This document shows, one piece after another, positions 1 through 7,189 of a stretch of 14,753 nt of DNA. The DNA lies in assembly GCA_002455915.1 (NCBI GenBank), contig DKLU01000151.1, positions 1 to 14,753 of the forward strand, in the 5' to 3' direction. A program made the position numbers and the translations under genes. The notes below the pieces were generated by a model that was given only the letters and a program-made list of their open reading frames with translations, had not been told where the DNA came from and ran no database searches. Origin of the DNA: Chryseobacterium sp. UBA6632 (GTDB lineage Bacteria; Bacteroidota; Bacteroidia; Flavobacteriales; Weeksellaceae). Position 1 is the first letter of the stretch, and each line of letters starts with the position of its first letter.

Positions 1-1458
1 CAAAGAATAATTAGGAGCTTCCTGAGTGATGATAACATCGTGAGGATGAGATTCTTTCAATCCGCTTCCTGTAATCATTACCATTTTAGTTTCAGTTTGT
101 AAAGCGGTAACATCTTTAGCTCCACAATATCCCATTCCTGCTCTAAGACCTCCAACTAACTGGAAAATAACTTCTTCCAATTTTCCTTTACTAGGAACTC
201 TTCCTTCGATTCCTTCCGGAACGAATTTTTTAGCTTCACTTTGGAAATATCTTTCTTTTCCACCTCTCTTCATGGCAGAAAGGCTTCCCATTCCTTGGTA
301 GGTTTTGAATTTTCTACCTTGGAAGATGATTTCTTCGCCCGGAGCTTCATCAGTTCCAGCCAAAAGTGAACCTAACATTACTGCCCCTGCTCCACTTGCA
401 ATCGCTTTTACGATATCTCCTGAAAGTTTAATACCCCCGTCAGCGATTACCGTTACATTTTTAGTCTGAGCATATTCGTACACGTTGTAAATAGCAGATA
501 ATTGAGGAACTCCAACTCCCGCAACAACTCTCGTTGTACAGATAGATCCTGGGCCAACACCCACTTTAAGAACGTTTGCACCAGCTTCGATCAAATCTTT
601 TGCTGCTTCCGCCGTTACGATATTTCCACCAACGATATCCAAATCTGGATATGCCTGTCTGATTTCTTTAATTTTATTTAAAACTCCAATAGAATGACCG
701 TGAGCAGAATCGATACCGATGATATCAACTCCAGCGTTTACTAAAGCTTCAATTCTTTCCAACGTATCTTCACCAACGCCAACACCGGCTCCAACGATTA
801 ATCTACCGTTTTGATCTTTATTAGCATTTGGGTATTCTAACTGATTATCAATATCTTTAATCGTAATTAAACCAACCAATTTATTTTCAGCATCAACGAT
901 AGGAAGTTTTTCCACTCTGTTTTTAAGAAGAATTTCTTTAGCCTGCTCTAGATTGGTATTCTTATCAGAAGTAATTAAATTATCTTTCGTCATGAATTCC
1001 TCCACTTTTACGTCAAGGTTTTCCTGATATTTTACATCTCTGTTAGTAATAATTCCGATCAATACATTATCAGCATCTACAACCGGAAGACCAGAGATTT
1101 TATATTTAGCCATTAAACCTTTAGCTTCACCTAAAGTATGATCTTTTGAAAGCGTTACGGGATCAGAAATCATTCCGTTTTCTGAACGTTTTACACGATT
1201 TACCTGTGCAGCCTGTTCCGCGATCGTCATATTTTTATGGATAAAACCCAAGCCTCCAACTCTTGCCAAAGCAATAGCCAAATCTGCCTCTGTAACGGTA
1301 TCCATCGCAGCGGAAACAATCGGAACATTAAGCGTAATTTTGTCGGTAAGTCTTGATTTTAATGAAACCTGATTAGGTAAAACTTCTGAATAAGAAGGAA
1401 CTAGAAGCACGTCATCGAAAGTGATGGCTGTCTCTACAATTTTGTTATGAATAGACAT
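1..1458 (-). CDS. guaB: IMP dehydrogenase, 3' end just outside the window
   Basis: Oxidises IMP to XMP with NAD+, the first committed step of GTP synthesis in the cytoplasm. I translated this from the ATG at 1456-1458; 486 codons are open to the left edge. The protein begins [19 protein letters not shown], the usual IMPDH start. A CBS-domain pair fills roughly residues 95-205, inserted in the TIM barrel. The active-site loop [11 protein letters not shown] places the catalytic Cys at codon 307 (538-540). The flap region GGKERYFQ and the [11 protein letters not shown] motif follow, and the last readable residues are [14 protein letters not shown]. The family is usually about 486-490 residues, so probably only the stop, or very few residues, is missing. 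It is transcribed alone, after the terminator of the sigma operon. Product very sure. Confidence 0.97.
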   Translation of the reverse strand, partial: MSIHNKIVETAITFDDVLLVPSYSEVLPNQVSLKSRLTDKITLNVPIVSAAMDTVTEADLAIALARVGGLGFIHKNMTIAEQAAQVNRVKRSENGMISDPVTLSKDHTLGEAKGLMAKYKISGLPVVDADNVLIGIITNRDVKYQENLDVKVEEFMTKDNLITSDKNTNLEQAKEILLKNRVEKLPIVDAENKLVGLITIKDIDNQLEYPNANKDQNGRLIVGAGVGVGEDTLERIEALVNAGVDIIGIDSAHGHSIGVLNKIKEIRQAYPDLDIVGGNIVTAEAAKDLIEAGANVLKVGVGPGSICTTRVVAGVGVPQLSAIYNVYEYAQTKNVTVIADGGIKLSGDIVKAIASGAGAVMLGSLLAGTDEAPGEEIIFQGRKFKTYQGMGSLSAMKRGGKERYFQSEAKKFVPEGIEGRVPSKGKLEEVIFQLVGGLRAGMGYCGAKDVTALQTETKMVMITGSGLKESHPHDVIITQEAPNYSL

Positions 1459-1471
1459 CTTTACTTTCTTG

Positions 1472-1479
1472 CAAAATTA
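1472..1479 (-). promoter_or_regulatory. Possible -7 element of guaB
   Basis: Read on the minus strand, TAATTTTG matches the Bacteroidota -7 consensus TAnnTTTG, 13 bases before the guaB ATG. That would leave only a very short leader. No clean TTTG was seen at the -33 spacing, so the call is tentative. Confidence 0.4.
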
Positions 1480-1552
1480 AGACATTTTGGCGACATACGA
1501 AAATCGATTTTAATAGTTTAAATAAAACTTAATAATCAATAACTTAAATCAA

Positions 1553-1578
1553 AAAACCGTTCAAATGTGAACGGTTTT
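1553..1578 (-). terminator. Rho-independent terminator of the sigma operon
   Basis: An 11-bp perfect stem (1553-1563 with 1568-1578, AAAACCGTTCA against TGAACGGTTTT) closes a 4-base loop. On the minus strand it is followed by a T run. It lies 36 bases after the stop of the DUF4252 lipoprotein gene and upstream of guaB, so it separates the two transcription units. Confidence 0.85.
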
Positions 1579-1613
1579 GGTTGTACAAAATAAATAAGTT
1601 ATATGATATGAAG

Positions 1614-2114
1614 TTACTTATCCTTGGCAAAATTGATCATTCTTGAAATATCATCGGCGGTAAAACTTCCCTTGATATCTACAAAAACCAGCTCTTTATC
1701 TGAGTTCACCGTAAGAAGCATATTTTTAATGGCTTCTCCTTTTTGTTTTACTCTTACATTTACATTGTCGCCCTCATGTTTTATGGTTGCCCATTCTTCG
1801 TAATTATTATCATTTAAATAATTGGCAAATTCTTTCAACATAGTTCTGTCACCATTTTCAACGGTCAGGACTTTTATTTTTGAAACTTTTTTCACCAGCC
1901 TCATCACCTCTTTACTGTCGCCATCTTCCTTCAATGCTCTTCTGATGATTGGTTTGGCTAAAAACATCGGAACATTAATGCTTGCAAATTTTGCCCCTTT
2001 AAAATCTCGTCCCGAATCTGAAAAATAAGCCATATTCGGTTTTTCTGAAACGATGCAAGACTGCATCATAAACATCGCACAAAAGATGATAACTATGTTT
2101 TTTAAAATTTTCAT
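1614..2114 (-). CDS. DUF4252-family lipoprotein
   Basis: A 166-residue predicted lipoprotein: a hydrophobic N-terminus ends in MMQSC with the lipid-accepting Cys at position 20. The rest matches the DUF4252 pattern I know from Bacteroidota: an alternating alpha/beta domain with SKIKVLTVEN near the middle and a closing strand-helix LVFVDIKGSFTADDISRMINFA. The function of DUF4252 is not established. It is the last gene of a four-gene operon, 12 bases after the DUF4252-GIN gene, and is followed by a strong terminator. The N-terminal half of that upstream neighbour has the same domain, so the two are probably paralogues. Being encoded with an ECF sigma factor suggests a periplasmic or outer-membrane role, such as a signal input or an output of the regulon; that part is inference. 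Confidence 0.85.
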   Translation of the reverse strand: MKILKNIVIIFCAMFMMQSCIVSEKPNMAYFSDSGRDFKGAKFASINVPMFLAKPIIRRALKEDGDSKEVMRLVKKVSKIKVLTVENGDRTMLKEFANYLNDNNYEEWATIKHEGDNVNVRVKQKGEAIKNMLLTVNSDKELVFVDIKGSFTADDISRMINFAKDK

Positions 2115-2126
2115 GGCAATATTGTT

Positions 2127-3407
2127 TTAGTTGATTTGTTTTAAATTCCCTCCTGATGTTTTGCTGATTTTAGAATCAATATCCGGATTTCCTTTATATT
2201 TTACCAAACCTCCTGAAGAAGCTTTCACATTTAATTTATCTGAAACCGTTACTGAAACTGTTCCTCCGGAAGTTGCTTCTGTATCTAGTGTTTTTAGAAC
2301 AAAATTTTCTGCTTTACACACCGCTCCACTGCTGATATCAATCATTCCTGAAGTTGCTCTACCTTCCAGATTGGCTTCAGAACCGCTGGAAGATTTCACA
2401 TTAATCATTTTAGTACTAATAGAAGCTTTTACATTTGATCCTGAGCTTGTTTCAACGTTGGTAATATTTGAAACTTCAAAATTTCCTTTTAAAACAGAAC
2501 CTGAAGAAGTATCAAGACTCAGATTATTTTCTCTGATGGTATTTACTGCGGTGAAAGTTCCTCCTGAAGATGTTCTGATGTCATTTAATCTTGGTGACGA
2601 AACATTTACGCTTATATTTTTAAACTTCAGGTTTTTCTGACCTTTATTATCAATATAAACTTTCAGCATTCCGCCTTCCACTTTGGTGATGATATATTGA
2701 AGCTTGTCGGCATCGGCAATTACCTTTACACTCGTTGGATTTTCCTGTTTGAAAACCACATTTACCCCCGTGCTCACCTGAATGGCTGAAAAATCACCTA
2801 CATTTCTGGATTCACCACTTAAATAAGAAGAATTACTTTCTGAACTAACGCTTGTTCTCGTATTGGTTGCCGGATTGAATTTTGTCTCGCTGGAATTGAT
2901 GAGTTTATTCACGTCATCCATTGATAACTTTCCATCAAGCTTTACCAAGATATTTTCTCCGCCACCGCTATCGATACTCAACAACAGATCATCCAGGATA
3001 CCATCTTTAGCTTCCGAAGAAAGAAATTTTATTTTCGATCCGGAACTGTTCATCGTCATGATCTCGCTATAGTTGAGATTTTTAAGATAAGATGAAATAT
3101 CTTTATTTAATTCAGAAAGATTTACCTGAACTTTTTTTCCGTCTTTACTGTTGGCGTTTTCAGGATTTTCTGTAATCAAAACTCTTAGTCCTTTAATTTT
3201 TGCCAAGAGAGGTTTAATCTGATCCAGTTGAGAATCTTCAATATTCAGACTGCTGAGCATTCCAAACATCGGCTTTGCAATTTTGATGGAGGTTACTCCC
3301 TCTGCTTCCTGATATTTTTCAAGGAGCTTATCGAATTTGTCATCCTGCCCGTACACATTGAAGAAATGTGAAAAGGCCAATGCGAATATGATGAATATTT
3401 TTTTCAT
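2127..3407 (-). CDS. Secreted DUF4252-GIN (DUF2807) fusion protein
   Basis: A 426-residue exported protein. A signal peptide covers about residues 1-20 (hydrophobic core, then VYG before Gln), which suggests ordinary signal peptidase cleavage rather than lipidation. Residues about 25-170 resemble DUF4252 (IKGLRVLITEN, then LVKLDGKLSMDDVNKLINS). After a Ser/Asn-rich linker, residues about 200-420 form a GIN/DUF2807 domain: RNVGDFSAIQVSTGVNVVFKQ at its start, followed by repeating beta-strands each marked by SSG or TSGG turns, the signature of that beta-helix-like fold. GIN domains are called putative adhesin heads in family databases, but no molecular function is proven. It sits between the anti-sigma-like gene (65 bases upstream) and the DUF4252 lipoprotein gene. 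The domain fusion within an ECF operon is the unusual feature. Confidence 0.85.
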   Translation of the reverse strand: MKKIFIIFALAFSHFFNVYGQDDKFDKLLEKYQEAEGVTSIKIAKPMFGMLSSLNIEDSQLDQIKPLLAKIKGLRVLITENPENANSKDGKKVQVNLSELNKDISSYLKNLNYSEIMTMNSSGSKIKFLSSEAKDGILDDLLLSIDSGGGENILVKLDGKLSMDDVNKLINSSETKFNPATNTRTSVSSESNSSYLSGESRNVGDFSAIQVSTGVNVVFKQENPTSVKVIADADKLQYIITKVEGGMLKVYIDNKGQKNLKFKNISVNVSSPRLNDIRTSSGGTFTAVNTIRENNLSLDTSSGSVLKGNFEVSNITNVETSSGSNVKASISTKMINVKSSSGSEANLEGRATSGMIDISSGAVCKAENFVLKTLDTEATSGGTVSVTVSDKLNVKASSGGLVKYKGNPDIDSKISKTSGGNLKQIN

Positions 3408-3472
3408 GAGTCAATTTTATTTTATCAATGATTATTAGTGCCTGATCAGGTGCATAATCTTAAAAAGGTTAA

Positions 3473-4150
3473 TTAATAGTCGTCATCTACGACGGTTGGT
3501 TGGGCTAATTTATCACTAACGTTATTTGCAAATATCTGAAATGAGTATTTAGTTACATTAATGGCTTCTTCCACATTATCAATTCTTTTTCCGTTTACAA
3601 TCACGTAAGAATCTTTGTATCCTGTAGAATCTTTTGAAGCTTTTTTATAAGAAGAATTGCTTACATATTTTGGCTTTCTTTCTTTCTTCATTCTACCTCT
3701 TTTTGATAGAATCTGGTCTAAAACATCTTTTTCAGCTAAAGTATTTTCCTGAAAAATCGAATCTTTTTTCGCTCCCGCAATAGAATCTTCTACATGATTC
3801 AGAGCTACTTGCTGCTGATGTTCGTTATTTTCTTCGATAAAAACTTTTTTCTGCTGTTTGATTTGATTTTCAACCAACTGAGCCTGATCATTTACCGTTG
3901 AATTTGTATTATAATTAAATATAAATCCGATACTTAACAGCAAAACCAAACTCGCAGCCATCCAGAACCATTTCGGGAAAGAAGGTTTGCTTTTCGTATT
4001 GATCGGGATAATCGGAGTTTCATTTTGAACTTCAGTCTCCTGTTTTCCTTCTGCTTTGATAAGGAAATCTTCAAAATCCCAATCCATTTTCTCTTCCTTT
4101 ATATTTTGGAAGATCTCATCGTATTTATCTTGAAATTTGTCTTTGTTCAT
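3473..4150 (-). CDS. Single-span membrane protein, probable anti-sigma factor
   Basis: A 225-residue protein with no domain that I recognise. Residues 1-60 are charged and should be cytoplasmic (MDWDFEDFLIKAEG is the most compact part). Residues about 61-80 (WFWMAASLVLLLSIGFIF) form one transmembrane helix. The rest is a Lys/Gln/Glu-rich periplasmic region ending in DSYVIVNGKRIDNVEEAINVT and an acidic tail. The start lies inside the sigma-factor gene, so the two overlap by 26 bases and are probably translationally coupled. That arrangement, an N-terminal cytosolic segment and one membrane span are the usual layout of ECF anti-sigma factors. No zinc-binding HxxxCxxC motif or FecR-type domain is visible, so the role rests on context. 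The alternative is a membrane protein simply co-expressed with the sigma factor. Confidence 0.7.
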   Translation of the reverse strand: MNKDKFQDKYDEIFQNIKEEKMDWDFEDFLIKAEGKQETEVQNETPIIPINTKSKPSFPKWFWMAASLVLLLSIGFIFNYNTNSTVNDQAQLVENQIKQQKKVFIEENNEHQQQVALNHVEDSIAGAKKDSIFQENTLAEKDVLDQILSKRGRMKKERKPKYVSNSSYKKASKDSTGYKDSYVIVNGKRIDNVEEAINVTKYSFQIFANNVSDKLAQPTVVDDDY

Positions 4151-4634
4151 AATCCATCAATTGAGAGATTTGTTCTTTTACTTTTTGTCTTGCCCGCATA
4201 AGATTTACTCTTACCGCGTTTTCTTCCATTTCCATCATTTCGGCAATCTCCGAAACTTCATATTCTTCTACATCTTTTAAATGGATAACCATCTTTTGTT
4301 TTTCCGGAAGCTGATTGATAAAACCTACAATATGTTCTTTCAAATTGTTCACTTCCATGCTGTAAAGCTCTGAGCGGTGAAGCTGCAGATCGGCAAAACC
4401 CTGCTTTACATCGTGATGCTTCAATCTGTTCAGACATTCATTCCGGACGGCTTTCAGCGCGTAAGATTTTAAATTCCCAAACTCCTCCAGCTCCTCTTTT
4501 TTCTGCCAAAACTTGATCATCAAATCCTGAACCACATCTTCCGCTTCATCACTGCTCATGACAAACCTTTTCGCAAAGCGATACATCTCATTTTTGAGAA
4601 TAAACACCGTACTCTTAAAAGTCTCTTGGGTCAT
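4125..4634 (-). CDS. ECF-type RNA polymerase sigma factor
   Basis: A 169-residue sigma-70 family protein with only regions 2 and 4, as in the ECF group. Region 2 covers about residues 10-72: RFAKRFVMSSDEAEDVVQDLMIKFW is the core-binding and -10 recognition part. Region 4 covers about 105-157: LPEKQKMVIHLKDVEEYEVSEIAEMM, then the recognition helix ENAVRVNLMRARQKVKE. It should direct RNA polymerase to envelope-stress-type promoters, probably including its own operon. It is the first gene of four; its 3' end overlaps the probable anti-sigma gene by 26 bases. The start at 4634 fits the family N-terminus and leaves a promoter-like TACATTTG about 36 bases upstream. I cannot assign the ECF subgroup by eye. 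Confidence 0.93.
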   Translation of the reverse strand: MTQETFKSTVFILKNEMYRFAKRFVMSSDEAEDVVQDLMIKFWQKKEELEEFGNLKSYALKAVRNECLNRLKHHDVKQGFADLQLHRSELYSMEVNNLKEHIVGFINQLPEKQKMVIHLKDVEEYEVSEIAEMMEMEENAVRVNLMRARQKVKEQISQLMDYEQRQISR

Positions 4635-4669
4635 AAGTTTTGTTTCTATAAGTAAGACAACCAGAATTT

Positions 4670-4677
4670 CAAATGTA
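4670..4677 (-). promoter_or_regulatory. Possible -7 element of the sigma operon
   Basis: On the minus strand TACATTTG matches TAnnTTTG and lies 35 bases before the sigma-factor ATG, directly after the terminator of the XRE gene. A TTG 23 bases further upstream falls inside that terminator and is a weak -33 candidate. An ECF-dependent promoter could equally be present and would not show this motif. Confidence 0.4.
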
Positions 4678-4688
4678 TTACATCAAAA

Positions 4689-4718
4689 ATAAAAAAACTT
4701 CAAAAAAATTTGAAGTTT
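4689..4718 (-). terminator. Terminator of the XRE regulator gene
   Basis: A 10-bp stem (4695-4704 with 4709-4718, AAACTTCAAA against TTTGAAGTTT) with a 4-base loop begins on the base after the stop codon of the XRE gene. On the minus strand a T run follows. It isolates the XRE gene from the sigma operon downstream. Confidence 0.8.
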
Positions 4719-5069
4719 CTATTTTTTATCGAGAAGCTGCTTAAGATAAGCGATCTCAGAATCCTTGTCTTTAAGGCGTTGTTCGTACTGTTCTATTAAT
4801 TTTTCCGAGGCATTAATTGCTGCATAGTTTTGTGCTATTGCAACCTCATTATTATTTTGATGTACCGTAATACTATCTCCGCTTAAAAAATCGAGCACAC
4901 TTACTTCCAAAACTTTGGCGATGTCTTCTACCTGATGAAAATCGGGTTTACTTTTATCATTCTCAAAATTGGAATAGGTTTTCTGAGAAACATTCAGTAC
5001 TTCCGCAAGATATTCCTGCGTAAAGTTTTTATGCATTCTCGCTTTTTTCAGTTTTTCACCTAACGTCAT
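4719..5069 (-). CDS. XRE-family helix-turn-helix regulator with C-terminal coiled coil
   Basis: A 116-residue DNA-binding protein. Residues about 6-61 form an HTH_3/XRE domain: LKKARMHKNFTQEYLAEVLNVSQKTYSNFENDKSKPDF has the typical helix-turn-helix spacing, with QKTYSNFE as recognition helix. Residues about 87-116 (SEKLIEQYEQRLKDKDSEIAYLKQLL) are a short coiled coil that probably dimerises it. It is a monocistronic unit ending in its own terminator and is divergent from the lipoprotein/DUF6705 operon at 5221, with a 151-base shared upstream region. This makes it the obvious candidate regulator of that operon, or of itself only; the sequence does not decide. XRE proteins of this length are common in Chryseobacterium, so the pairing could also be incidental. 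Confidence 0.88.
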   Translation of the reverse strand: MTLGEKLKKARMHKNFTQEYLAEVLNVSQKTYSNFENDKSKPDFHQVEDIAKVLEVSVLDFLSGDSITVHQNNNEVAIAQNYAAINASEKLIEQYEQRLKDKDSEIAYLKQLLDKK

Positions 5070-5088
5070 AGCTTAACAGTATTTTCAT

Positions 5089-5096
5089 CAAAATTA
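5089..5096 (-). promoter_or_regulatory. Possible -7 element of the XRE gene
   Basis: TAATTTTG on the minus strand matches TAnnTTTG, 19 bases before the XRE ATG. The -33 region is only a T run without a clear TTTG. Confidence 0.4.
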
Positions 5097-5132
5097 CATA
5101 AAATTTTCTTTTAGAAAAAAAGTACGGAAAGC

Positions 5133-5146
5133 AGTAAATTTTTACT
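5133..5146. promoter_or_regulatory. Dyad AGTAAA-TT-TTTACT, candidate operator
   Basis: A perfect 6+6 base dyad with a 2-base centre lies in the region between the divergent XRE and lipoprotein genes. XRE dimers bind such short dyads, so it is a reasonable operator candidate. In AT-rich DNA a dyad of this size can also arise by chance. Confidence 0.3.
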
Positions 5147-5169
5147 TCATTATATCACTTATTTTTTCA

Positions 5170-5177
5170 CACCTTTG
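5170..5177 (+). promoter_or_regulatory. Weak -7 element for the lipoprotein operon
   Basis: CACCTTTG differs from TAnnTTTG in its first base and lies 43 bases before the ATG at 5221. No -33 TTTG was seen at the expected spacing. It is the best promoter match on this strand. Confidence 0.3.
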
Positions 5178-5220
5178 TAGAGTTATAAAAAAAGTATATA
5201 TTTAACAAATAAAAAAACAA

Positions 5221-6558
5221 ATGCTTATGACGAAAAATCTAATTTCGTGGTTGCTGCTCTTGGGAACCTTCAGTTTTCTGCTTCACTCATGTGTTCATGA
5301 TGAGATGAACACCAACAGTCAGGAAATATCTCCTGCACCTTCGGCAAAATACACCAACAAAAGTCTTTGGAAAGAAGATGAAGCCTACATTAAAAATGTG
5401 ATGAAAGTTTTTGATGAGTATGCTGATAGAAATTATTTCACCTCTAGTTTTGGAACCGTATATTGGGATTATGCACTTACATTCGGGACTTTTGATGAGA
5501 GCTACCTGGAGGTACCTGTGATTAAAAACAATAAAGTAAGCTTCATCATGGTAGTCTACAGAGAAAATGACCGGATATTTTTTAAAAGAAAAGAAGATAC
5601 TGCTTCTGATGCGTTTTTTAACGCTTTAGTCTTTAATGACCGAAGTAAATACAAAATAGAAGCCAACAACGGTACCTTAAATACTGCGGCGAAAGGCTGT
5701 ATCTCTACTGTTACCACATGGACATGGACCAATGAAGACGGAAGCGCAGGACCTACTTATCAATATACTGCTATATCCTGTACTCCTGTCGGACCGAAAT
5801 TACCTTGTCAATCTGTGGATCCTGATGATGCCAACTGTGGAGGGTCTGTGGGAAATAATCCGGGAGGTGGACCAGGTGGTGGTGGTTATCCGTATCCTTC
5901 ACAAAATGAGAACCCTTGTGAAAGAACTAAAAATATGTTTTTAAAAGCAGGAGTACAACCGAAACTTGATGAATTAATAGAACAAGCACCTAAGGGAGGA
6001 GAAATAGGTGTCAAATTTAAACCTGATGGAACCCCATCACCAACGATATATGGAAGAGCTCACAGTGTTAACTTTGGAGATAAAACAGGATATGCGGGAG
6101 GTTACCACAATCACACTCCAACAGGAATTCCAATGTTATCACCACCTGATATAGACCAATTATTAGGTTTTGCAAGAGCACAACCTACCTCTAATCCCTT
6201 GAATGTAAATAATGCTTATGTTGGAATGATAGCTCCAAATGGCATGCATTATGTTATTTGGTTTAATGGAACTTATCAGGATGCTATAACTAATTTTTCG
6301 CAAGATGACCTGGACTTGTTTTCAGATAAATATAGAGATTCTGCAAGGGATTTAAAAGAACCTATTTTAAACGGAACCAAATATATTGATAGCAATGGTG
6401 AAATAAATAATTTAGGAGTAGAAACTTTATTTTTTGAAACGTTAAAAGAAATGGGATTAGATGGAAAAGTAAATCTTCAAAGAATAGAAAGTGGAGGAAC
6501 TGTAAAAATTATTGGCTTAGATGGGAGTAATCAACCAGTTTCAACAACTTGTTCATAA
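5221..6558 (+). CDS. Modular lipoprotein with C-terminal JAMM/JAB-like domain
   Basis: A 445-residue predicted lipoprotein: hydrophobic residues 7-21, then lipobox LHSC with Cys24. Residues about 45-190 form an N-terminal domain I do not recognise, with several Trp and Tyr residues. A Cys-flanked Gly/Pro-rich linker (Cys206 to Cys233, core NNPGGGPGGGGYPYP) separates it from a C-terminal domain. That domain holds a pattern like the JAMM metal site: Glu261 in GGEIGVKF, then His296, His298, Ser307 and Asp310 in YHNHTPTGIPMLSPPD. The known motif is E, then HxH, about 7 residues, SxxD; here the gap is 8. JAB-like domains occur as toxin tips in polymorphic toxin systems, so an effector role is plausible but not shown. 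It leads an operon with two DUF6705-like genes (21 bases to the next). The start could also be the ATG at 5227. The C-terminal half is more AT-rich than the N-terminal half. Confidence 0.8.
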   Translation: MLMTKNLISWLLLLGTFSFLLHSCVHDEMNTNSQEISPAPSAKYTNKSLWKEDEAYIKNVMKVFDEYADRNYFTSSFGTVYWDYALTFGTFDESYLEVPVIKNNKVSFIMVVYRENDRIFFKRKEDTASDAFFNALVFNDRSKYKIEANNGTLNTAAKGCISTVTTWTWTNEDGSAGPTYQYTAISCTPVGPKLPCQSVDPDDANCGGSVGNNPGGGPGGGGYPYPSQNENPCERTKNMFLKAGVQPKLDELIEQAPKGGEIGVKFKPDGTPSPTIYGRAHSVNFGDKTGYAGGYHNHTPTGIPMLSPPDIDQLLGFARAQPTSNPLNVNNAYVGMIAPNGMHYVIWFNGTYQDAITNFSQDDLDLFSDKYRDSARDLKEPILNGTKYIDSNGEINNLGVETLFFETLKEMGLDGKVNLQRIESGGTVKIIGLDGSNQPVSTTCS

Positions 6559-6579
6559 ATTAATTAAAATTACAATATA

Positions 6580-7152
6580 ATGATAAATTTAAAAAATATT
6601 ATACTATTTAGCTTTATTGCAAGTAATATCTGTTGCAAAGCACAATCACAGACCCTGCCATTGATTACAGCTACAGCAAGTATTCCCAATAATGCTCATG
6701 TAAAAGATTTAAACAATGAATTAACACCATATATCGGTATCTATAAAGCTAATTTTCAGGGAAAAGAAATCACATTATTTATTACAAAAGAAGATAATAG
6801 ATTGGTAAACTATGGCAATCAAAAATTCTATAGAGACGCTTTGGTAGTAAAATATATAGTGAAAAATTCTGCGGGAACTATTTTACAGGATACACAGAAC
6901 AATAATCTTCCTAAAATTTATATGTATAGCACAAAAATTAGGTCAACTGACAGCGCCGCTCTACTTACCTATAGTGGTACTAATTGCCGTGTCGGATGGG
7001 GGGATGTTATTTTAAAAAAAATAAATACTACTCAGTTATCTTGGGAATATCGTCCTGATGATATTATTCTAGACAGTGCTAGATGTCCTCAAGGGACAGA
7101 TATTAATATTTATCTTCCTGAGACGAAGGATTTAATTTTTACTAAGCAATAA
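6580..7152 (+). CDS. DUF6705-like secreted protein, first copy
   Basis: A 190-residue exported protein. The hydrophobic N-terminus ends in CCKAQ, and cleavage after CKA leaving an N-terminal Gln fits many Bacteroidota proteins better than lipidation. The mature part begins with the DUF6705-like pattern PLITA, PNNAHVKDLNNELTPYIGIYKA and ends in LIFTKQ. Two cysteines in the mature chain (GTNCRVGW and LDSARCPQ) match the positions of two cysteines in the next gene product. The function of this family is unknown; it is frequent in Chryseobacterium, to my recollection beside large surface or Rhs-like proteins. Here it lies 21 bases after the JAMM-like lipoprotein gene in the same operon. An immunity or accessory role for that lipoprotein is one hypothesis. 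Confidence 0.82.
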   Translation: MINLKNIILFSFIASNICCKAQSQTLPLITATASIPNNAHVKDLNNELTPYIGIYKANFQGKEITLFITKEDNRLVNYGNQKFYRDALVVKYIVKNSAGTILQDTQNNNLPKIYMYSTKIRSTDSAALLTYSGTNCRVGWGDVILKKINTTQLSWEYRPDDIILDSARCPQGTDINIYLPETKDLIFTKQ

Positions 7153-7157
7153 ATAAA

Positions 7158-7171
7158 GCCTCTTTGGAGGC
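7158..7171 (+). promoter_or_regulatory. Small hairpin between the two DUF6705-like genes
   Basis: GCCTC (7158-7162) pairs with GAGGC (7167-7171) over a TTTG loop, 5 bases after the first gene's stop. No T run follows, so it is more likely a weak attenuator or an mRNA-stability hairpin than a full terminator. Confidence 0.4.
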
Positions 7172-7189
7172 ATTATAAATAAAAATATC

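Noticed and set aside
2131..2640. Plus-strand open frame of 169 codons inside the DUF4252-GIN gene
   Set aside because: It is antisense to the GIN repeats. The regular Ser-Gly codons of the real gene leave the opposite frame open, and the product has no recognisable pattern or signal.
4125..4150. Overlap of sigma and anti-sigma genes considered as a frameshift fusion
   Set aside because: Each frame has its own start or stop and a complete protein. Overlap of this kind is normal for sigma/anti-sigma pairs.
6100..6150. HNH-type nuclease reading of YHNHTP in the lipoprotein
   Set aside because: The residues needed for an HNH fold (a following Asn and a distal His at the proper spacing) are not seen, while the downstream SPPD and upstream Glu261 fit a JAMM-like site better.
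6580..6660. Lipobox in the first DUF6705-like protein (NICC)
   Set aside because: The residues before the Cys do not fit a lipobox, and the paralogue has YC. Cleavage after CKA before Gln explains both better.
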